64,000 nt of DNA from Mycolicibacterium tokaiense. GTDB taxonomy: Bacteria > Actinomycetota > Actinomycetes > Mycobacteriales > Mycobacteriaceae. Below the pieces are notes generated by a model that saw only the letters and a program-made list of their open reading frames with translations, searched no databases and was not told where the DNA came from. The position numbers were made by a program, and so were the translations under genes. Shown here in pieces: positions 26,742-35,687 of the stretch. Where the stretch lies: assembly GCF_010725885.1 (NCBI RefSeq), contig NZ_AP022600.1:62001-126000 (forward strand). The letters are read 5' to 3'. Within the stretch, counting starts at the first letter, position 1. Every line of letters begins with the position of its first letter.

Positions 26742-28536
26742 TCGACCCGACATCGTCATCATCATGACCGACGAGGAACGCGCGACCCCACCCTACGAGG
26801 CCACCGAGGTGCTGGCCTGGCGGGAGCGCACACTCACCGGCCGAAAGTGGTTCGACGACAACGGCGTTTCCTTCACCCGGCACTACACCGGGTCGCTGGC
26901 GTGTGTGCCGAGCCGCCCCACGATCTTCACCGGTCAGTACCCAGACCTGCACGGTGTGACGCAAACCGACGGGATCGGCAAGCGCTTCGACGATTCGCGA
27001 CTGCGCTGGCTGCGCCCCGGCGAAGTACCCACCCTGGGCAACTGGTTCCGCGCCGCCGGATACGACACCCATTACGACGGCAAGTGGCACATCAGCCACG
27101 CCGATCTGACCGACCCGGACACCGGCGCGCCACTGGCCACCAATGACGACGACGGCGTGGTGGACAACGCCGCCGTCGCCCGCTACCTCGACGCCGACCC
27201 GCTGGCGCCCTATGGGTTCTCGGGCTGGGTGGGGCCGGAACCTCATGGAGCTGCGCTGTCCAACAGCGGCATTCGCCGCGACGGCCTGTTCGCCGACCGG
27301 ATCGTCGCCTGGCTGAACGATCGGTATGCGCGTCGCCGCGCCGGTGACGATGCGGCGCTGCGTCCCTTCCTGTTGGTGGCCAGCTTCGTCAACCCGCACG
27401 ACATCGTGTTGTTCCCCGCCTGGGTGCGCAACAACCCGCTCGGGTCCTCACCGCTGGATCCGCCCACGGTGCCCGCTCCGCCCACCGCCGACGAGGATCT
27501 GGCCACCAAACCGGCCGCGCAGATCGCGTTTCGCGAGGCGTACTACTCCGGCTATGGCCCCGCCCCGGCGATCAGCCGCGCCTACGCCAAGAACGCGCAG
27601 CGCTACCGCGACCTGTACTACCGATTGCATGCCGAGGTCGACGGCCCGCTGGACCGGGTGCGTCGCGCTGTCACCGAGGGCGGCTCGGACAACGCGGTCC
27701 TGGTACGGACTTCGGACCACGGTGAGCTGCTGGGCGCCCACGGTGGGCTGCACCAGAAGTGGTTCAACCTCTACGACGAGGCCACCCGGGTGCCGTTCGT
27801 GATCACCCGCATCGGCGACAACCCCACCACAGCACGTACGGTCGCGGCGCCCACGTCGCACGTCGATCTGGTTCCCACGCTGCTGGCAGCAGCGGGCGTG
27901 GACGTCGGCGCCGCCGCAGCGCAGCTGGCCGCGACCTTCACGGAGGTGCACCCATTGCCGGGCCGGGATCTGATGCCGGTGGTGGACGGCGGGGCTCCCG
28001 ACGACTATCGCGCCGTGTATCTGCTGACGCGGGACAACGTCCTCGAAGGCGACACCGGCGCCTCCGCAGGCGCCCGCGGGCTCGGCGTCACCTCCAATCC
28101 CCCTGCTCCGCTGCGTATTCAGCTTCCCGCCCATGTGGCCTCGAACTTCGAGGGTCTGGTGGTGCGGGTGAGTGACGACGACGCACCCGGCGGCGCGGGG
28201 CACCTGTGGAAACTGGTCCGCTGTTTCGACGATCCCGCGACCTGGACCGAGCCCGGTGTCCGGCACCTGGCCGCCAACGGGATGGGTGGACCCGCCTACC
28301 GCACTGATCCGCTGGATGACCAGTGGGAGCTCTACGACCTGACCGTCGACGGCGTGGAGAGCGTGAACCGCTGGACCGATCCGGAGCTGTTCGAGGTGCG
28401 GGCACATCTGCGAGCCCAGCTCAAGGACTGCCGGGCCGCCGCCGTGCCGGAGCGCAACGTCCCGTGGCCGTACGCCACCCGGACGCCTCCTGAGCCCAGG
28501 AGTGTGGTGGGGCAATTGTGGGAGCGGTTCAGCTAG
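26731..28536 (+). CDS. sulfatase family hydrolase
   Basis: 601 aa alkaline-phosphatase-superfamily sulfatase. The N-terminal metal site is DIVIIMTDEER. The formylglycine motif is CVPSRPTIFTG (C-x-P-S-R, near residues 54-64), so the Cys should be converted by formylglycine-generating enzyme. Then YDGKWHISH with the conserved Lys/His and RTSDHGELLGAHGG with metal-binding Asp-His. No signal peptide is visible, so it acts in the cytosol. It resembles actinobacterial arylsulfatase/choline-sulfatase-like enzymes; the substrate (sulfated lipid, sterol or choline sulfate) is unknown. Its end overlaps the convergent SRPBCC gene by 8 nt. Confidence 0.9.
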   Translation: MPADRPDIVIIMTDEERATPPYEATEVLAWRERTLTGRKWFDDNGVSFTRHYTGSLACVPSRPTIFTGQYPDLHGVTQTDGIGKRFDDSRLRWLRPGEVPTLGNWFRAAGYDTHYDGKWHISHADLTDPDTGAPLATNDDDGVVDNAAVARYLDADPLAPYGFSGWVGPEPHGAALSNSGIRRDGLFADRIVAWLNDRYARRRAGDDAALRPFLLVASFVNPHDIVLFPAWVRNNPLGSSPLDPPTVPAPPTADEDLATKPAAQIAFREAYYSGYGPAPAISRAYAKNAQRYRDLYYRLHAEVDGPLDRVRRAVTEGGSDNAVLVRTSDHGELLGAHGGLHQKWFNLYDEATRVPFVITRIGDNPTTARTVAAPTSHVDLVPTLLAAAGVDVGAAAAQLAATFTEVHPLPGRDLMPVVDGGAPDDYRAVYLLTRDNVLEGDTGASAGARGLGVTSNPPAPLRIQLPAHVASNFEGLVVRVSDDDAPGGAGHLWKLVRCFDDPATWTEPGVRHLAANGMGGPAYRTDPLDDQWELYDLTVDGVESVNRWTDPELFEVRAHLRAQLKDCRAAAVPERNVPWPYATRTPPEPRSVVGQLWERFS

Positions 28537-28966
28537 CCGCGGTCGCACGGGCACAGCTGTCCAGAATCGCCCGGAAGTTTCCCGGCAACAACCGAGAAGT
28601 CAGCGCCTCCAACGCTTTCCCACCGAAGAAGAGCGGATGGCGGTATGTGGTCGACCAGCACACCCAGGTACCGCTGCGGGTTGGCTCCAGGGTGAGCGTG
28701 CCATCCTCGTGATCGAACAGTGGGAACGATCGGATGATTCGATACGAGTAACTCCGCGGGGGATCGTAGGTGGTTATCTCCTCGCGCAGCCACATCCCCA
28801 CCGCGATGGCCTCACGCCGCGCACCGAGGCCCGGCTCCGGTGACGACGGGGCCCATCTCGCTCTGAGGATGAGTGGCGCGGACACCAGATTGGCCGGGTC
28901 CGCAAGCCACGCGAAGACCGGTTCCGGCGGTGCCGCGATGGTCCGCTCCACCCTAACCGTCACCAC
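28529..28966 (-). CDS. SRPBCC family protein, last gene of the TRAP operon
   Basis: 145 aa, GTG start 2 bp after the TAXI-TRAP binding-protein stop. SRPBCC opening VRVERTIAAPPEPVFAWLADPANL, then PRSYSYRIIRSFPLFDHEDGTLTL and a C-terminal helix (LEALTSRLLPGNFRAILDSCARA). Probably a small-ligand-binding or aromatase/cyclase-like protein. It is the second SRPBCC gene flanking the sulfatase, though on the opposite strand and in a different operon. The GTG at 28963 is an equally possible start. Confidence 0.78.
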   Translation of the reverse strand: MVTVRVERTIAAPPEPVFAWLADPANLVSAPLILRARWAPSSPEPGLGARREAIAVGMWLREEITTYDPPRSYSYRIIRSFPLFDHEDGTLTLEPTRSGTWVCWSTTYRHPLFFGGKALEALTSRLLPGNFRAILDSCARATAAS

Positions 28967-28968
28967 GT

Positions 28969-29976
28969 CTAGGACGCCCCGCCCAGCTGTTCCAGCGCCA
29001 GCTCGGCGCCGCGGTTCAGCGGCACCGGGTCGGTCTCGCGCGCTTCCTCGAGCTGGATGCCTTTGGCCGCACCCACCACCTCGGCCAGCTGCGGCTGCCG
29101 CTCGAAGAGGGTCTTGGTGAGGACACAGGCCAGGTTGGCGTCCAGATCGTCGCGGACCAGCAGCAGGTTGGGCACCACGATGGTGGAGGCGTCGGCGGGC
29201 AGGCCGTAGGTGGCCGCCGGGATCACGCCCTCCTCGTACACCTCGCTGATCTCCTGCATCGTGGGCAGCTCCGGGGTGATGTCGAGGAACGACACGTCGT
29301 CGCGTGACGCGGTGAACAGGTCGGTGATTCCCGGGGTCGGCAGGCCACCGGACCAGAACAGGGCGTCGATGGACCCGTCCTTCATCCCGTCGACGGTCTT
29401 GGTGAGGTCCAGGCGCTGCGCGGAGACGTCGGTAGCGGGGTTCAGGCCGGCCGATTCCAGCAAGCGATTGGCGATCACCTCGGTACCAGAACCGGGCGAC
29501 CCGGTGGAGACCCGCTTGCCGCGCATGTCCGCGATGGAGGTGATACCGGCATCGTTGCGCACGATCACCTGGGTGTAATTGGGGTAGATCCGGGCCAGCG
29601 CCTGCACGGGCTCGGCCTTGCCGTCGAAGCTGCCCTTGCCCTCCACGGCGTCGGCGGCGGTGTCGGCCAGCGAGAAGGCCACCTGGTAGGTGCCGCTGAC
29701 CAGCTGCTGGATGTTCTGCACCGACGCACCGGTTTCGGCCGCGGTGGCTTTCACCGTGCCGTTGGTGGCGTCGGAGACCTGCTCGGCGTAGGCGTTGCCC
29801 AGGGAGAAATAGACACCGGTGGCGTTGCCGGTGGCGATGCTGACCCGGGTGTCTGCGCCGACCTCACAGGTCACGTCCCCGCCGGAGTCCGCCGTGGGCG
29901 CGTCCTGCCGGCCACCACAGGCCGACGCGGACACCAGCACCACGAGTGTCCCGAAAATGGTTGCCGCACGGTTCAT
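28969..29976 (-). CDS. TAXI-family TRAP transporter substrate-binding lipoprotein
   Basis: 335 aa. Signal peptide with lipobox near LVSASAC-G at residue 20, so it is anchored outside the membrane. The mature part begins VSIATGNATGVYFSLGNAYAEQV, typical of TAXI (TRAP-associated extracytoplasmic immunogenic) proteins, with ETGASVQNIQQLVSG, RVSTGSPGSGTEVIANRLLESAG and FWSGGLPTPGITDLF further on. AAAGGAG lies 6-7 nt before ATG 29976. It overlaps the permease stop by 4 nt. Ligands of TAXI proteins are mostly glutamate-like dicarboxylates or unknown. TRAP systems are uncommon in mycobacteria. Confidence 0.9.
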   Translation of the reverse strand: MNRAATIFGTLVVLVSASACGGRQDAPTADSGGDVTCEVGADTRVSIATGNATGVYFSLGNAYAEQVSDATNGTVKATAAETGASVQNIQQLVSGTYQVAFSLADTAADAVEGKGSFDGKAEPVQALARIYPNYTQVIVRNDAGITSIADMRGKRVSTGSPGSGTEVIANRLLESAGLNPATDVSAQRLDLTKTVDGMKDGSIDALFWSGGLPTPGITDLFTASRDDVSFLDITPELPTMQEISEVYEEGVIPAATYGLPADASTIVVPNLLLVRDDLDANLACVLTKTLFERQPQLAEVVGAAKGIQLEEARETDPVPLNRGAELALEQLGGAS

Positions 29977-31970
29977 GCCGATCTCCTTTGATGGATGAAG
30001 GTGAGCGCGGCCGCCGAGAGCAGACACGCCGCGCCGGCCACGATGGTGACCGGTTGCAGGAACAGAAGCAGGGCCGCAGCCACACCGGCCAGCACACGCG
30101 CGGCCACCGGAGCAGCCCCGATCCCGAGCACCCAGCCACCGGCGGCGAACGACAGCGCGGCGATGCCCACACACGCCACTGCCAGCGCCCACACCACACC
30201 CAGCACCGGACCGCGACCCAGCAGGTACTCCCCCGGGTCGGTCAGCACGAAGGCGATGGGCACACAGAACGCCGGGGCGGCATAGCGCAGCGCCTGCCAC
30301 ATGGTGGGGAACGCGCGGCCACCGGTCACCGCCGAAGCGCCCACGGCGGCAAGGGCTGTCGGTGGTGTGACTTCTGAGAGCACCGAGTAGTAGAAGACGA
30401 ACATGGCCGCTGCGGGTGCGGGCACATCGAGGGCCAACAGCGCGGGCCCGATGATCACCCATCCGATCACGAACGACGCCGTCACCGGGACCGCCAGCCC
30501 CAACAGCGCCAGGGCCACCGCGGCGAAGATCGCGGTGAGTGCCAGCACCAGCGTCCGGTTGTCGGTGATCGCCGAGACGCCGCCCACCAACAGCGAGGAA
30601 AACTGGGCGCCCAGACCGGTTTTGGTGGTCATGGCGGTGATCACCCCGGCGGCCGCACACACGGCGACCACCGGCAGCACCCCGCGCACACCGGAGCTGA
30701 GCGCCTCGAACAACCGCCGTGGTGTCAGCCGCGCCTGGGGATCCAGGAAGGACAGCACGAAGGCCAGCAGCGTTGCGTAGACCACGGCGCGGGTGGCGGA
30801 GAAGCCGAGGGCCAGCAGCACCACGATTGCGATCAGCGACGAGAAGTGATAGCCGAACCGCGCCAACAGCTTCCACGGTGATTCGGCTTGAATTTCGGTG
30901 CTGCGCATGCCGAAGCGCCGGGCGTCGATCTCGACGGCCAGCAGGATGCCCAGGTAGTAGAGGATGGTGGGAATGGTGGCCCAGCCGAGGACCACCAGAT
31001 ACGAGACCTCGAGGTACTCGGCGACGATGAACGCCGCCGCACCCAGCGTGGGCGGCGACAGCAGCGCCCCCACACCGGCGGCGGCGAGCACGCCGCCGGC
31101 ACGTTCGGGGGTGTAGGCGGACTGCCGCATGATCGGCCAGGTCACCGCTCCCACGGTGACCGCCGTGGCCGTCCCCGACCCGGAGACGGTGCCGAGCAGG
31201 AAGCCGGATGCCACCGTGGTGCGCCCGGCTGCGCTGCGCGACTTGCGGAACGCGGCCACTGACAGCGCAACGAAGAACCGTGCTCCCCCGGAGAGTTCGA
31301 GCACCGCGCCGTAGATGGTGAACAACACGATGTAGGTGGCGGCGACGTCGAGGGGGGTGCCGAAGAAGCCGCTGCCGGAGTTGTACAGCGCGTCGACGAT
31401 CTGGCTGAAATCGAGGCCGACGTGGGCGATGGTCCAGCTCTGCGGCAGCAACCCGCCGTAGTAGCCGTAGGCCAGGAATGCACCGCCCACCACCGGCAGC
31501 GCCCACCCAGTCGTGCGCCGGCAGGCCTCCAGGATGAGCACCAACAGCAGCGCACCCATCACGATGTCGGTGGGCTCCTGCAGTCCCTGGCGGTCGAGGA
31601 AGGCGTTGTACCCCCCGCCGCCGGACCCGACCGTCACCGGTAGCACCGGGTACAGGCAGACCAGCAGTGTCAGCGCGGCCAGCACCCAGTCCACGACTCC
31701 GGGCCGGTTCTCGGGATCCAGCCGTCCCCAGCCGGACCGGTACACCAGGAAGATCAGCGGCAGCGTGCCGGCCAGGAAGACGATGAGATAGAACTGGCTG
31801 CCCTGGGCCAACGGCCGGAACACCTGCCAGATGGTGAGTATTGCAACGGCGAAGGCCACCCCGGCGACGAACCGGTTGACGTTGCCGAGGAGTCGGCGCC
31901 CCGGCTTCTCCTGATCGTCGACCGCAGTGCCCGCCATCTGGCCGGATTCACTGGGAGCTACCGCCTGCAT
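29973..31970 (-). CDS. TRAP transporter fused permease (4TM+12TM)
   Basis: 665 aa, strongly hydrophobic, with the small DctQ-like part fused to the large DctM-like part. Recognisable segments: GWALPVVGGAFLAYGYYG, SGFFGTPLDVAATYIVLF, GTVSGSGTATAVTVGAV, GVGALLSPPTLGAAAFI, YYSVLSEVTPPTALAAVGAS. All are typical of TAXI-associated fused permeases. ATG 31970 lies inside the end of the regulator gene; ATG 31937 would start 11 nt after the regulator stop and is also plausible. It uses an electrochemical gradient rather than ATP. Cotranscribed with the Lrp-like regulator and the binding protein. Confidence 0.88.
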   Translation of the reverse strand: MQAVAPSESGQMAGTAVDDQEKPGRRLLGNVNRFVAGVAFAVAILTIWQVFRPLAQGSQFYLIVFLAGTLPLIFLVYRSGWGRLDPENRPGVVDWVLAALTLLVCLYPVLPVTVGSGGGGYNAFLDRQGLQEPTDIVMGALLLVLILEACRRTTGWALPVVGGAFLAYGYYGGLLPQSWTIAHVGLDFSQIVDALYNSGSGFFGTPLDVAATYIVLFTIYGAVLELSGGARFFVALSVAAFRKSRSAAGRTTVASGFLLGTVSGSGTATAVTVGAVTWPIMRQSAYTPERAGGVLAAAGVGALLSPPTLGAAAFIVAEYLEVSYLVVLGWATIPTILYYLGILLAVEIDARRFGMRSTEIQAESPWKLLARFGYHFSSLIAIVVLLALGFSATRAVVYATLLAFVLSFLDPQARLTPRRLFEALSSGVRGVLPVVAVCAAAGVITAMTTKTGLGAQFSSLLVGGVSAITDNRTLVLALTAIFAAVALALLGLAVPVTASFVIGWVIIGPALLALDVPAPAAAMFVFYYSVLSEVTPPTALAAVGASAVTGGRAFPTMWQALRYAAPAFCVPIAFVLTDPGEYLLGRGPVLGVVWALAVACVGIAALSFAAGGWVLGIGAAPVAARVLAGVAAALLLFLQPVTIVAGAACLLSAAALTFIHQRRSA

Positions 31971-32910
31971 CACTCGAAACGGTATGCCGCCCAGCGTCGT
32001 CGCGTGGCCGATTGCCGAGTTCGGGTCCCTCGAATCCTGCGGCGTAACTCTCCTTGACCACCGCCAGGTGCGCCCAACTGTCCACGGCGCCAACACCCGC
32101 AAGGCCGCGGACGGCATCCAGAGCCTCGACGAGTTGGCTGTTGGAGAAGGCGCGAATGGTGGCCAGAACGTCGTAACGGCCAAGCGTGCGGGCCACGAAG
32201 ATGGCCGCCGGCATGGCCGCCAGCGCATCCAGCGCCGAGTCCTCGGCCCCGGCCAACCGGATGCCCAGACCCATCGCCACCTGACGGTCACGGCCCGAGT
32301 GCCGCACCACCGCCCCGATGCGCACCACCTGCTCGTCTATCAGGCGCAACACACGACGTCGCGCCCCCGCTGCGGAAAGCCCCACCACCGTCGCCAGATT
32401 CACGAAGGAGGCCCGCCCGTCTTCCTGCAGAGCGCGTAACAACGCCCGGTCCGTACCGTCGATCTCCGTACGCACGTCACCGACGGGCCCGACGACATCG
32501 CGGACCACCTCCACGTAGGTGAGGGTGTCGACGCCCACCACGCCGTCGAGCCCGCGCAGGTCGGCGACACTGCGGTCGATGTGGCGGACCGACGGCGCCC
32601 GGACCTCGGCCACCATCGCGTGGGTTCCGCTGGTCAGGGACAGGAAAGGCACATCGGCGCGCTGCGCGACGTGCTGCGCCACGGGTGTTGCCGGGCCCGC
32701 CAGCGCCAGGCTGACATGAGCCAGCGCACCGCGTCCCAGAACCGCGGGGTGGACGGCACCACGGATGATCACCTGCCCGCTGGAGATCAGCCGTTGCACC
32801 CGGGCCGCGGCCGCCGATCGGGACAGCCCGACCGCACGGGCAATTTCGCGGTGGGTCAACCGCCCGTCGACCTCCAGCAGCGCCACGATGGCCTCGTCGG
32901 TTTCGTCCAC
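31948..32910 (-). CDS. tandem Lrp/AsnC-type transcriptional regulator
   Basis: 320 aa containing two Lrp/AsnC units. The first HTH is DETDEAIVALLEVDGRLTHR followed by EIARAVGLSRSAAAARVQRL; the second is IDGTDRALLRALQEDGRASF followed by NLATVVGLSAAGARRRVLRL. Each is followed by a RAM-like alpha/beta segment. GTG 32910 was chosen because AGGAGG precedes it by 4 nt; the longer frame to 32955 lacks a site. The gene leads the TRAP operon and is divergent from the guanidino-compound genes, so it may control both sides, sensing an amino acid. Confidence 0.85.
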   Translation of the reverse strand: MDETDEAIVALLEVDGRLTHREIARAVGLSRSAAAARVQRLISSGQVIIRGAVHPAVLGRGALAHVSLALAGPATPVAQHVAQRADVPFLSLTSGTHAMVAEVRAPSVRHIDRSVADLRGLDGVVGVDTLTYVEVVRDVVGPVGDVRTEIDGTDRALLRALQEDGRASFVNLATVVGLSAAGARRRVLRLIDEQVVRIGAVVRHSGRDRQVAMGLGIRLAGAEDSALDALAAMPAAIFVARTLGRYDVLATIRAFSNSQLVEALDAVRGLAGVGAVDSWAHLAVVKESYAAGFEGPELGNRPRDDAGRHTVSSDAGGSSQ

Positions 32911-32969
32911 GGGCCCTCCTTCGACGAAATTCGCCAAGAAATTTTCGACCGTCACTGGGCGGCATCACC

Positions 32970-32975
32970 ATCATA
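32970..32975 (-). promoter_or_regulatory. -10 element for the Lrp-TRAP operon
   Basis: TATGAT on the minus strand, about 60 bp before GTG 32910, with no convincing -35. It would give a leader of about 50 nt containing the AGGAGG site. Confidence 0.4.
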
Positions 32976-33024
32976 GACAGCGCCCGTTAGCCCCGCATAT
33001 GACGGACCCGACTGATCTTGCCGG

Positions 33025-33038
33025 CACATCATGATCTG
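33025..33038. promoter_or_regulatory. dyad, candidate Lrp-type operator
   Basis: CACATCATGATCTG: a 14-bp palindrome with a single mismatched pair, centred between the divergent -10 (32970) and the rightward -35 (33065). It has the size and AT-rich centre of Lrp/AsnC sites. Confidence 0.4.
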
Positions 33039-33064
33039 AAACACCGCTGTAACTCACGAACTGC

Positions 33065-33094
33065 TTGCACCGACTTCTGTCGCGCCCCTACAGT
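33065..33094 (+). promoter_or_regulatory. sigma-A promoter of the agmatinase operon
   Basis: TTGCAC (33065-33070), an 18-bp spacer, then TACAGT (33089-33094). Start of transcription near 33101 gives a leader of about 30 nt that carries CAGGAG before ATG 33131. Confidence 0.6.
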
Positions 33095-33130
33095 GACCCA
33101 CACCACACCGGCCCTCGTCAGGAGTTCCCC

Positions 33131-34087
33131 ATGAGCACCCTCGGTCCCGTCGACGCGTCGACGAATCCGCGTTTCGCCGGCATCGCGTCATTCGCCCGCC
33201 TGCCGCGCCTGGACCAGGTGCCCTCGGCCGATGTCGTGATCGCGGGCGTTCCGTTCGACTCCGGCGTGTCCTACCGGCCGGGCGCCCGGTTCGGGCCCAG
33301 CCACGTCCGCGAATCTTCGCGATTGCTGCGGCCGTACAACCCCGCCCTCGACGTGTCCCCGTTCGACATCGCGCAGGTGGCCGATGCCGGCGACATCGCC
33401 GCCAATCCGTTCAACATCAACGAGGCCATCGAGACCATCGAAGCCGCCGCGCTGGAACTCACCTCCGACGGCGCCGCACTGGTGACCATCGGCGGCGACC
33501 ACACCATCGCGCTGCCTCTGCTGCGCGCCGCCGCGCACCGCCACGGCCCCGTCGCACTGGTGCACTTCGACGCGCACCTGGACACCTGGGACACCTACTT
33601 CGGCGCCGAATACACCCACGGCACACCGTTTCGCCGCGCCGTAGAGGAAGGCATCCTCGACACCGAGGCCCTCAGCCACGTCGGCATCCGCGGCCCGCTG
33701 TACGGCAAGAAGGATCTCGAGGACGACCGCCGATTCGGCTTCGGCATCGTGACCTCCTCTGACGTGTACTACCAGGGCGTGCGTGAGGTCGTCGACAAAC
33801 TTCGCCAGCGCCTCGGAACCCGGCCGGTGTACGTGTCCATCGACATCGACGTCCTCGACCCGGCCCACGCCCCCGGCACCGGCACGCCGGAAGCCGGCGG
33901 CGTCACCAGCCGCGAATTACTGGAAATCGTACGAGGTTTCGCCGGCCTCAACGTAGTCGGCGCCGATGTCGTCGAGGTGGCACCCGCCTACGACCACGCC
34001 CAGCTCACCGGGGTGGCCGCCGCGCACGTGGCCTACGACCTGGTGTCACTGCTGGCGCTGCGACACGAGGCCGGCTCCGGTGCGTAA
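33131..34087 (+). CDS. speB: agmatinase/guanidinobutyrase (ureohydrolase)
   Basis: 318 aa arginase-superfamily enzyme. Mn-binding motifs are all present: [41 protein letters not shown]. The [17 protein letters not shown] start and substrate loop resemble agmatinase/guanidinobutyrase rather than arginase. It releases urea from agmatine (giving putrescine) or 4-guanidinobutyrate (giving GABA). ATG 33131 has an AGGAG site; an upstream frame to 33065 lacks one. It is the first gene of an operon with a ThDP decarboxylase and a symporter. The presence of the decarboxylase makes guanidinobutyrate or a related guanidino acid as likely as agmatine. Confidence 0.88.
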   Translation: MSTLGPVDASTNPRFAGIASFARLPRLDQVPSADVVIAGVPFDSGVSYRPGARFGPSHVRESSRLLRPYNPALDVSPFDIAQVADAGDIAANPFNINEAIETIEAAALELTSDGAALVTIGGDHTIALPLLRAAAHRHGPVALVHFDAHLDTWDTYFGAEYTHGTPFRRAVEEGILDTEALSHVGIRGPLYGKKDLEDDRRFGFGIVTSSDVYYQGVREVVDKLRQRLGTRPVYVSIDIDVLDPAHAPGTGTPEAGGVTSRELLEIVRGFAGLNVVGADVVEVAPAYDHAQLTGVAAAHVAYDLVSLLALRHEAGSGA

Positions 34088-35675
34088 CGGCGGTGACGTC
34101 GTGGTCGAAACACTGGCAGCCCTGGGGGTTTCGCACGTGTTCGGCATTCCGGGCCAGCATGCGCTGGGCCTGTTCGACGCGATCCGCCGCAGCGACCTGC
34201 GGTTCGTGAGTTCCCGAGTGGAGAACAACTCCGCGTTCGAAGCCGACGGCTACAGCCGCGCCACCGGCGAGGTGGGAGTGCTGTTCCTGTCCACCGGCCC
34301 GGGTGCATTGACCGCACTGGGGGCGCTGCAGGAGGCGTACGCCAGCGCCGTGCCACTGCTGGTGATCACCAGCCAGGTGCCCCGCGCGGGGCTGGGCCAG
34401 CGCAAAGGAATGTTGCACCAGCTCGACGACCAACAGCGCAGCGCCCTCAACGTCACCAAGAGCACCGCTGTGGTGCGGCAAGCGGCCGAGATCCCCAGCC
34501 TGCTCGCCGACGCGTGGTCACTGGCCCGATCGGCACCGGCGGGCCCCACCTGGGTGGAGATCCCCCAGGACGTGCTCCTCGAACCCACCCACGTGCCTCC
34601 AGTGACGTCGACCAACACCTCTGTTGCACAACGCATTCCACGCGCCGAGCTGGTCACCGAGGCCGCCGGATTGCTCAGCGGTGCAGCCCATCCGGTGATC
34701 CTGGCCGGCGGCGGGGTGCGCCGTTCGCCCGGTGCGGCCGAGGCGCTGGTGGCGCTCGCCGAGAAATTGGACGCTCCCGTGGTCTCGACCGTCGGCGGCA
34801 AGGGCGCCATCTCGTTCGACCACCCGTTGTCCGCGGCGTCCTGGATCGAGGACCGCCACACCACCGACCTGCTGGAGTGCGCCGATGTGCTGCTGGCCGT
34901 CGGCACCTCGTTCGGCGAGGTCACCAGCAACTACTTCACGTTCACCCCGCGGGGCACGGTGATCCAGATCGACGCCCAGGCCCGCGTCCTGGAATCCAAC
35001 CACCCGGGTCTGGGCATCCACGCCGATGCCGCCGCCGCGCTGCAGGCACTGGCCACAGCCGTGTCGCCGGGCACCCGCGACGGCGCCGCCATCGCCGCCG
35101 ACTTGCGAAAGGCCGTGCAGCAGCGGCTGTCCGAACAGTCGCTGGACCTGGAAATGGAACTCATGGGCGACCTGCGCGCCGCCGTGCCGCCATCCACCCA
35201 CACCTTCTGGGACATGACCATCGCCGGCTACTGGGCGTGGTCGGCGTGGGATCCCCGCGACGGCGGTTTCCACTCGGCCCAGGGCGCAGGCGGACTCGGC
35301 TTCGCCTATCCCGCCGCTCTGGGTGCCGCGCTCGGCAGTGGGACACGTACCGTCGCGGTGTCCGGTGACGGCGGCGCCATGTACTCCATCGCCGAACTGG
35401 CCACCGCCCGCCAGCACGACGCCGACGTCACCTGGCTGATCGTCGACGACGGCGGGTACGGGATCCTGCGCGAGTACATGACGGACACCTTCGGTCAGGC
35501 CACCGCCACCGAGCTGAGCCGGCCCGATTTCGTCGCGCTGGCAGAGAGTTTCGGTATCCCGGCCGTGCTCGCCACCCCCGAGACCGTCGGCGCACTGGTG
35601 GCCGACACCTTCACCCGACCCGGACCCGCCGTGGTGGTGCTGCCCGCACTGCTACGGATGTTCGCCACGACCTGA
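34080..35675 (+). CDS. thiamine-diphosphate-dependent 2-oxoacid decarboxylase-like enzyme
   Basis: 531 aa from GTG 34080, overlapping the agmatinase stop by 8 nt. Acetolactate-synthase/benzoylformate-decarboxylase architecture: the N-terminal Pyr domain has the activating Glu in [19 protein letters not shown], a central FAD-like domain follows ([11 protein letters not shown]), and the C-terminal PP domain has [15 protein letters not shown] and ends DDGGYGI, where most relatives have NN or DN in the Mg site. In this position it best fits a 5-guanidino-2-oxopentanoate (2-ketoarginine) decarboxylase of the arginine transaminase route, which yields 4-guanidinobutyraldehyde. That assignment rests on neighbourhood. 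Confidence 0.82.
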   Translation: MRNGGDVVVETLAALGVSHVFGIPGQHALGLFDAIRRSDLRFVSSRVENNSAFEADGYSRATGEVGVLFLSTGPGALTALGALQEAYASAVPLLVITSQVPRAGLGQRKGMLHQLDDQQRSALNVTKSTAVVRQAAEIPSLLADAWSLARSAPAGPTWVEIPQDVLLEPTHVPPVTSTNTSVAQRIPRAELVTEAAGLLSGAAHPVILAGGGVRRSPGAAEALVALAEKLDAPVVSTVGGKGAISFDHPLSAASWIEDRHTTDLLECADVLLAVGTSFGEVTSNYFTFTPRGTVIQIDAQARVLESNHPGLGIHADAAAALQALATAVSPGTRDGAAIAADLRKAVQQRLSEQSLDLEMELMGDLRAAVPPSTHTFWDMTIAGYWAWSAWDPRDGGFHSAQGAGGLGFAYPAALGAALGSGTRTVAVSGDGGAMYSIAELATARQHDADVTWLIVDDGGYGILREYMTDTFGQATATELSRPDFVALAESFGIPAVLATPETVGALVADTFTRPGPAVVVLPALLRMFATT

Positions 35676-35687
35676 TTCGAGGACATC

